NCBI GenBank assembly: GCA_031281815.1
Contig: JAITEY010000139.1
Coordinates: 1 to 8,360 of the forward strand
DNA from: Desulfovibrio sp.
GTDB taxonomy: Bacteria; Desulfobacterota; Desulfovibrionia; Desulfovibrionales; Desulfovibrionaceae
Direction: 5' to 3'
DNA length: 8,360 nt
Below the pieces are notes generated by a model, which saw only the letters and a program-made list of their open reading frames with translations, did not search any database and was not told the DNA's origin. Below are positions 5,299-8,360 of this stretch, piece after piece. Position numbers and translations under genes: made by a program. Every line of letters starts with the position of its first letter. Positions within the stretch are counted from its first letter, which is position 1.

Positions 5299-5328
5299 TT
5301 GACAGAGTTCAATCGCCGGGATTATGTC
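5299..5328 (+). promoter_or_regulatory. Weak candidate sigma-70 promoter for the qrc operon
   Basis: TTGACA at 5299-5304 is a perfect -35 element, but the -10 choices are poor: GATTAT (5320-5325) at 15 bases or TATGTC (5323-5328) at 18. It lies 155 bases or more before qrcA, in the gap after rfbC. The same TTG can also be read as the start of a small ORF, so this call is tentative. Confidence 0.25.
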
Positions 5329-5472
5329 TGTAACACTGCTGCGCGGAACGTGAGCGGCGTTTTTACCCGCCTGCAGGCGGTCCTGTCCGGTATGCCGGGT
5401 GTGCTTTCGACAGATGAGGGTGCCGGCGAAAATTTCGGGGCAGATGTGTTTTCACCGTCAAACAAACTGTGA
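5299..5472 (+). CDS. Questionable 57-residue small ORF before qrcA
   Basis: A TTG start at 5299 has GGAG at 5287-5290, eight bases upstream, and the frame runs to a TGA at 5470-5472, which overlaps the GAGG ribosome binding site of qrcA. Such a layout is common between genes of one operon. The predicted product begins MTEFNRRDYVC and contains SGVFTRLQAVLSGMPG; I recognise no family, membrane segment or metal motif. Third-position GC looks lower than in the clear genes nearby, so it may be chance. It excludes, at least in part, the reading of TTGACA as a promoter element. Confidence 0.2.
   Translation: MTEFNRRDYVCNTAARNVSGVFTRLQAVLSGMPGVLSTDEGAGENFGADVFSPSNKL
5367..5380. other. 14-base perfect palindrome between rfbC and qrcA
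   Basis: CCGCCTGCAGGCGG is a perfect palindrome lying about 100 bases before qrcA. It is not followed by a T-run, so it is not a clear terminator for rfbC; it could be a regulator binding site or chance in GC-rich DNA. No other intrinsic terminator is visible between rfbC and qrcA. Confidence 0.3.
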
Positions 5473-5482
5473 GGCAACGGGT

Positions 5483-6184
5483 ATGGAGGAAAACAAACAC
5501 TCTGCTGACGGCGCGGCCTGCCGCCTCAAATGTATTTCGGGCCTTGCGCCCTTCCTTGCCGGGCTGGTGCCGGCGCTGCTTTTCGGCTGGCTGGTGTTTC
5601 CCGGCCTGCTGTTCAAGGAGGCCGAACAGTCTTTTGCCTTCAGCCACAATACACATCTGACCAAAGCCGGCGCGGTGTGCTCGGACTGTCACAGGTTCAG
5701 GGAGGACGGATCCTTCACCGGCATACCGCAACGTGAAACCTGTGTTACCTGTCACGACGGCATCCTGACCCCGGAACCGGGTCCCAATGCCGCGGAAAGC
5801 GAAAGCGCCGCCTACACGGCTGAAAAAACCTTTATCGAAGACTACGTGAAGGTTTCAAAAGATATCACCTGGGCTCCCCACCAGAAACAGCCGGACAATG
5901 TTTTTTTCAGTCATGCCGCGCATTTCGCGAAATGCTACACCTGCCACCTGACCATGAAAGGCACGTTGAGCCTGGGGTCTCCCGAGCATCCGCAACAACT
6001 CTGTAGGACCTGCCATTCCTCGACGAAGGGACAAGCACCGGAGGTGAACCTGCTCACCGGGTACAGCCGCGATACGATGAAAATGTCGGAATGCGAATAT
6101 TGCCATGCCCATCCCGGACATTTCTCCGACGACGGCAAAGGGCGAACCGTCGCCAACAACGCCTGCTATACCTGTCACAAGTAA
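5483..6184 (+). CDS. qrcA: Qrc complex hexahaem cytochrome c subunit QrcA
   Basis: QrcA is the multihaem cytochrome of the Qrc menaquinone reductase. It faces the periplasm, receives electrons from type I cytochrome c3 (fed by periplasmic hydrogenases and formate dehydrogenases) and passes them into the complex. The 233-residue protein has an uncleaved N-terminal membrane anchor (about 19-44) and exactly six CxxCH haem motifs: CSDCH 66, CVTCH 87, CYTCH 151, CRTCH 174, CEYCH 204 and CYTCH 228. Extra histidines (for example in FSHNTH and FFSHAAH) are candidate distal ligands. I start it at the ATG at 5483, with GAGG 8 bases upstream. Longer in-frame starts from 5399 would place an unlikely polar stretch before the anchor. 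qrcB follows after 11 bases. Confidence 0.92.
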   Translation: MEENKHSADGAACRLKCISGLAPFLAGLVPALLFGWLVFPGLLFKEAEQSFAFSHNTHLTKAGAVCSDCHRFREDGSFTGIPQRETCVTCHDGILTPEPGPNAAESESAAYTAEKTFIEDYVKVSKDITWAPHQKQPDNVFFSHAAHFAKCYTCHLTMKGTLSLGSPEHPQQLCRTCHSSTKGQAPEVNLLTGYSRDTMKMSECEYCHAHPGHFSDDGKGRTVANNACYTCHK

Positions 6185-6195
6185 AGGGGTGCGAC

Positions 6196-8286
6196 ATGGG
6201 ACTCAACAGAAGAACATTCATCAAATTCGCCGCCGGCGCCGGCGCCGGCGTCATGGTCACCCCGATCCCCTGGAAACTGCTGGACGACGCGGCCATCTGG
6301 ACGCAGAACTGGCCTTGGATACCTTCGCTTGAGGACGGGGAAAACGCCTATGTGAGCGCTTTCAGCAAAACAGACCCGTCCATCGTGCCCATCCGGGTCC
6401 GCACGGTCAACGGGCGCCCGGTGCGCGTCCTGCCCGTGCCCGGCCATCCCTTGGGCGGCGGGGTTTCCGCCCTGAGCGCGGCGGAAGTGCAGATGCTGTA
6501 CAGCCCGGCCCGGCTCAAACGCCCCCTGTTGCGCGGAAAGGACGGAAAACTGCAGGAAATCTCCTGGCCCCAAGCCTCCAACGTGCTTCTGGACGAATTC
6601 CGCAAGGCCGGGGAAAACGTCGCCTTCATCTCCGGCGACGCCGACGGTTCCGTCGTGGAAGTCATCAGCGCGTTCGCTGCGGCGCTGGGTTCCCGCGCCG
6701 TGTACCTGATGCCCTCCGACGCGCAGGACGCGGCTGCGGCGGCCGCGCTCGCGGGCCTCAACGCCCGCATCGGCTACGACCTGGAAAACAGCGACCATGT
6801 GCTGGCCGTCGGGGCCGACATCCTGGAAAGCTGGGGCACGGTCATGCGCAACCGGCGCATCTTCAAAAACGCGCGTCCCCATTCCTTCCGCAAAGCGGAA
6901 GAGAAGACGGAAGCCGGCGCGGCGTCTCTTTTCCTGGCTTACGCAGGGCCGTTGCAGCGCTCCACGGGGGCTGTCGCCGACCTCCGGCTGCCCGTGTATC
7001 CGGGCACGGAAGGCGCGCTGACCTTGGGCATCGCCCATCTGCTCATCGCCGCCGGCCGGACCTGCGAGGCGGTTGACTTTGCCGAATTCAAAGCCTTTGC
7101 CGCCGCGTTCACCCCGGAAAAAACCGCCGAACTCACCGGCGTCGCTGCGGAAAAACTGCGGCAGGAAGTCGAAAAGCTCCTGGCTGCGGAAAGGCCGCTG
7201 GTCATCGTCGGCTCGGAATTCGGCAGCGGCGCGGGAGCGGCCCCGGTACTGGCCGGATTGGCCGTGAACGCTCTGCTCGGCAACTTCAACAAACCCGGCG
7301 GACTGAGCCTGTTGCCCAAGGACGCGCCCCTGCTCGACGACGCCGCGTCCAGAGACGAGATACTCGGAAACAACCTTGTCCGCTTCCTGGCCGCTCCGGA
7401 AAAGCCGGCCTTGCTGCTGATCCACGAAGCCAACCCGGCCTACGCCCTGCCCGACCCGGGCAAGGTGCGGGAGGCGATTCAGGCCGTTCCGTTCAGCGTG
7501 GCCTTCAATTCCTTCATGGATGAGACCGCCGCCCTGTGCAACTTGGTTATCCCCGCCGACATGGGGCTGGAGCGCATGGACGATGTGGAAACCCCCTACG
7601 GCAGCGGCAGCCTGAGTTACAATGTTTCCTCACCGGCGGCCAAAGCCCGGACCGGGGTGCTGAACGTCGCCGGCGTGCTGTTGCAGACGGCGCGCCGCCT
7701 GGACAAGGCCCTCGACCTCGCCGCCTATGAAGACCTGCTCAAAAGCAAGGCCGAGATCTACGGCGCAACTTCCTTTGAGGAATTGACGGCGGGCGCCCCG
7801 GTCCTATGCGGAGAAAAGGTCGCCGCGGGCGACTTTTCCCTCCGGACGGATATCCAGAGCCAAGCCCATGCCGCCGCGCCCGGCGGCGCAGGCGGACTGC
7901 GCCTTGCCCCCTATGTGCGGATGAGCCTCGGAACGGCCGTGACCGGCATTCCCCCGTACAACAACAAGACGTTGCGCGCCGACGAACTGGACGGCAGCCT
8001 GATGTCCGTCACGCTGAACCGGGCGACGGCGGCGAAACACAAGGTCAAGGCCGGCGACAAGGTTGCCCTGGAGGCCGGCGGCAAAACAATCACGGCCAAG
8101 GTCCGCATCCACGAAGGCGTCATGAACGATACGGCTGCCGTCTGCCTGGGCTTCGGCCACAGCGAGTTCGACGAATTCAGCAAAAACAAGGGCCGAAATG
8201 TCATGGAATTGCTGAGCGCCCTGCCGGAACCCGGAACGGGGCTGGATGTGTGGAACCGTACAGGCGTGGACATCAAAAAAGCATAA
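6196..8286 (+). CDS. qrcB: Qrc complex molybdopterin-oxidoreductase-like subunit QrcB
   Basis: QrcB is the large periplasmic subunit of Qrc, related to molybdopterin oxidoreductases but apparently structural. The 696-residue protein starts with a twin-arginine signal (NRRTFIKF, Arg5-Arg6) and a Gly/Ala-rich stretch, so it is probably exported folded by Tat. RLKRPLLRGKDGKLQEISW (about 105-123) and the C-terminal beta-barrel-like domain (about 575-680, with VKAGDKVALEAGG) follow the molybdopterin family fold. Only four cysteines are present, none in a CxxC arrangement and none in the N-terminal 280 residues. It therefore lacks the [4Fe-4S] motif and the usual Cys or SeC metal ligand. The start has AGGGG six bases upstream, immediately after the qrcA stop (TAAAGGGG). 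An in-frame reading from 6091 is excluded because it would overlap the qrcA haem region and hide the Tat signal. Confidence 0.92.
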   Translation: MGLNRRTFIKFAAGAGAGVMVTPIPWKLLDDAAIWTQNWPWIPSLEDGENAYVSAFSKTDPSIVPIRVRTVNGRPVRVLPVPGHPLGGGVSALSAAEVQMLYSPARLKRPLLRGKDGKLQEISWPQASNVLLDEFRKAGENVAFISGDADGSVVEVISAFAAALGSRAVYLMPSDAQDAAAAAALAGLNARIGYDLENSDHVLAVGADILESWGTVMRNRRIFKNARPHSFRKAEEKTEAGAASLFLAYAGPLQRSTGAVADLRLPVYPGTEGALTLGIAHLLIAAGRTCEAVDFAEFKAFAAAFTPEKTAELTGVAAEKLRQEVEKLLAAERPLVIVGSEFGSGAGAAPVLAGLAVNALLGNFNKPGGLSLLPKDAPLLDDAASRDEILGNNLVRFLAAPEKPALLLIHEANPAYALPDPGKVREAIQAVPFSVAFNSFMDETAALCNLVIPADMGLERMDDVETPYGSGSLSYNVSSPAAKARTGVLNVAGVLLQTARRLDKALDLAAYEDLLKSKAEIYGATSFEELTAGAPVLCGEKVAAGDFSLRTDIQSQAHAAAPGGAGGLRLAPYVRMSLGTAVTGIPPYNNKTLRADELDGSLMSVTLNRATAAKHKVKAGDKVALEAGGKTITAKVRIHEGVMNDTAAVCLGFGHSEFDEFSKNKGRNVMELLSALPEPGTGLDVWNRTGVDIKKA

Positions 8287-8298
8287 AGGGTGGGTGCC

Positions 8299-8360
8299 AT
8301 GTCGGCGAAAAAGGAATTCAGCGTCAAATGGGGAATGGCCATCGACCTCGACAAGTGTAC
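8299..8360 (+). CDS. qrcC: Qrc complex iron-sulfur subunit QrcC (5' end only)
   Basis: The first 20 codons are in the window, ending in KWGMAIDLDKC just before the edge. This is the typical opening of a ferredoxin-like electron-transfer subunit of the NrfC/PsrB type, in which the last cysteine is the first cluster ligand. The position straight after qrcB, 12 bases from its stop with AGGG eight bases before the ATG, identifies it as QrcC. In known Qrc complexes it carries electrons from the QrcA/QrcB side to the membrane subunit QrcD, which should follow outside the window. Confidence 0.88.
   Translation, partial: MSAKKEFSVKWGMAIDLDKC

Noticed and set aside
6230..6251. GCCGGC hexanucleotide repeat at the start of qrcB as a phase-variable tract
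   Set aside because: It encodes the Ala/Gly-rich part of the Tat signal, and a six-base unit keeps frame, so on/off switching is not expected.
6175..7425. Long - strand open frame (about 416 codons) opposite qrcB
   Set aside because: It mirrors the GC-rich codons of qrcB, reads as Gly/Arg/Gln-rich filler without any family pattern, and overlaps a firmly identified gene.

Overview
The window looks like chromosomal DNA of a sulfate-reducing deltaproteobacterium of the Desulfovibrionaceae type. The strongest reason is the right-hand end (5483 to the window edge). It carries the start of a qrc operon: a membrane-anchored hexahaem cytochrome c (QrcA), a Tat-exported molybdopterin-oxidoreductase-like protein without metal-cluster cysteines (QrcB), and the first 20 residues of the iron-sulfur subunit QrcC. 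In Desulfovibrio, Qrc takes electrons from periplasmic cytochrome c3 and reduces menaquinone for sulfate respiration. Most of the window is GC-rich with dense coding, which fits that group.

Layout on the left. Positions 1-193 hold a possible 3' end of an unrecognised gene that would overlap the next start by ATGA. A PaaI-type hotdog thioesterase (190-609) and a QueG-related protein with two [4Fe-4S] clusters (672-1556) follow on the + strand. A promoter-like TTGACA site (1603) then leads into an AT-rich gene for an exostosin-type (GT47-like) glycosyltransferase (1676-2725), which stands out from its neighbours and looks acquired.

Layout in the middle, on the - strand. The order in the direction of transcription is a small FlgM-associated protein (4444-4031), the anti-sigma-28 factor FlgM (3975-3634), a 356-base non-coding stretch full of repeats and nested inverted repeats, and phosphatidylglycerophosphatase A (3277-2822). 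Upstream of the FlgM-associated gene is a sigma-28-type promoter, TAAA-N16-GCCGATAA (4493-4466 on the - strand). This fits flagellar feedback control, with FliA transcribing the gene for its own inhibitor.

Layout on the right, on the + strand. rfbC/rmlC (4621-5238), for dTDP-rhamnose synthesis, is divergent from the flagellar pair and has an unusual C-terminal tail made by a 33-base tandem duplication. A 244-base gap with a questionable small ORF or promoter precedes qrcA-qrcB-qrcC, which are tightly spaced (11 and 12 bases) and clearly co-transcribed.

I do not see a clearly new biological system. The observations most worth checking are the sigma-28 promoter with its poorly characterised FlgM partner, the nested inverted-repeat region at 3367-3500 with adjoining 36-base repeats that run up to the flgM stop codon, the transferred glycosyltransferase island, and the repeat-generated tail of RfbC.
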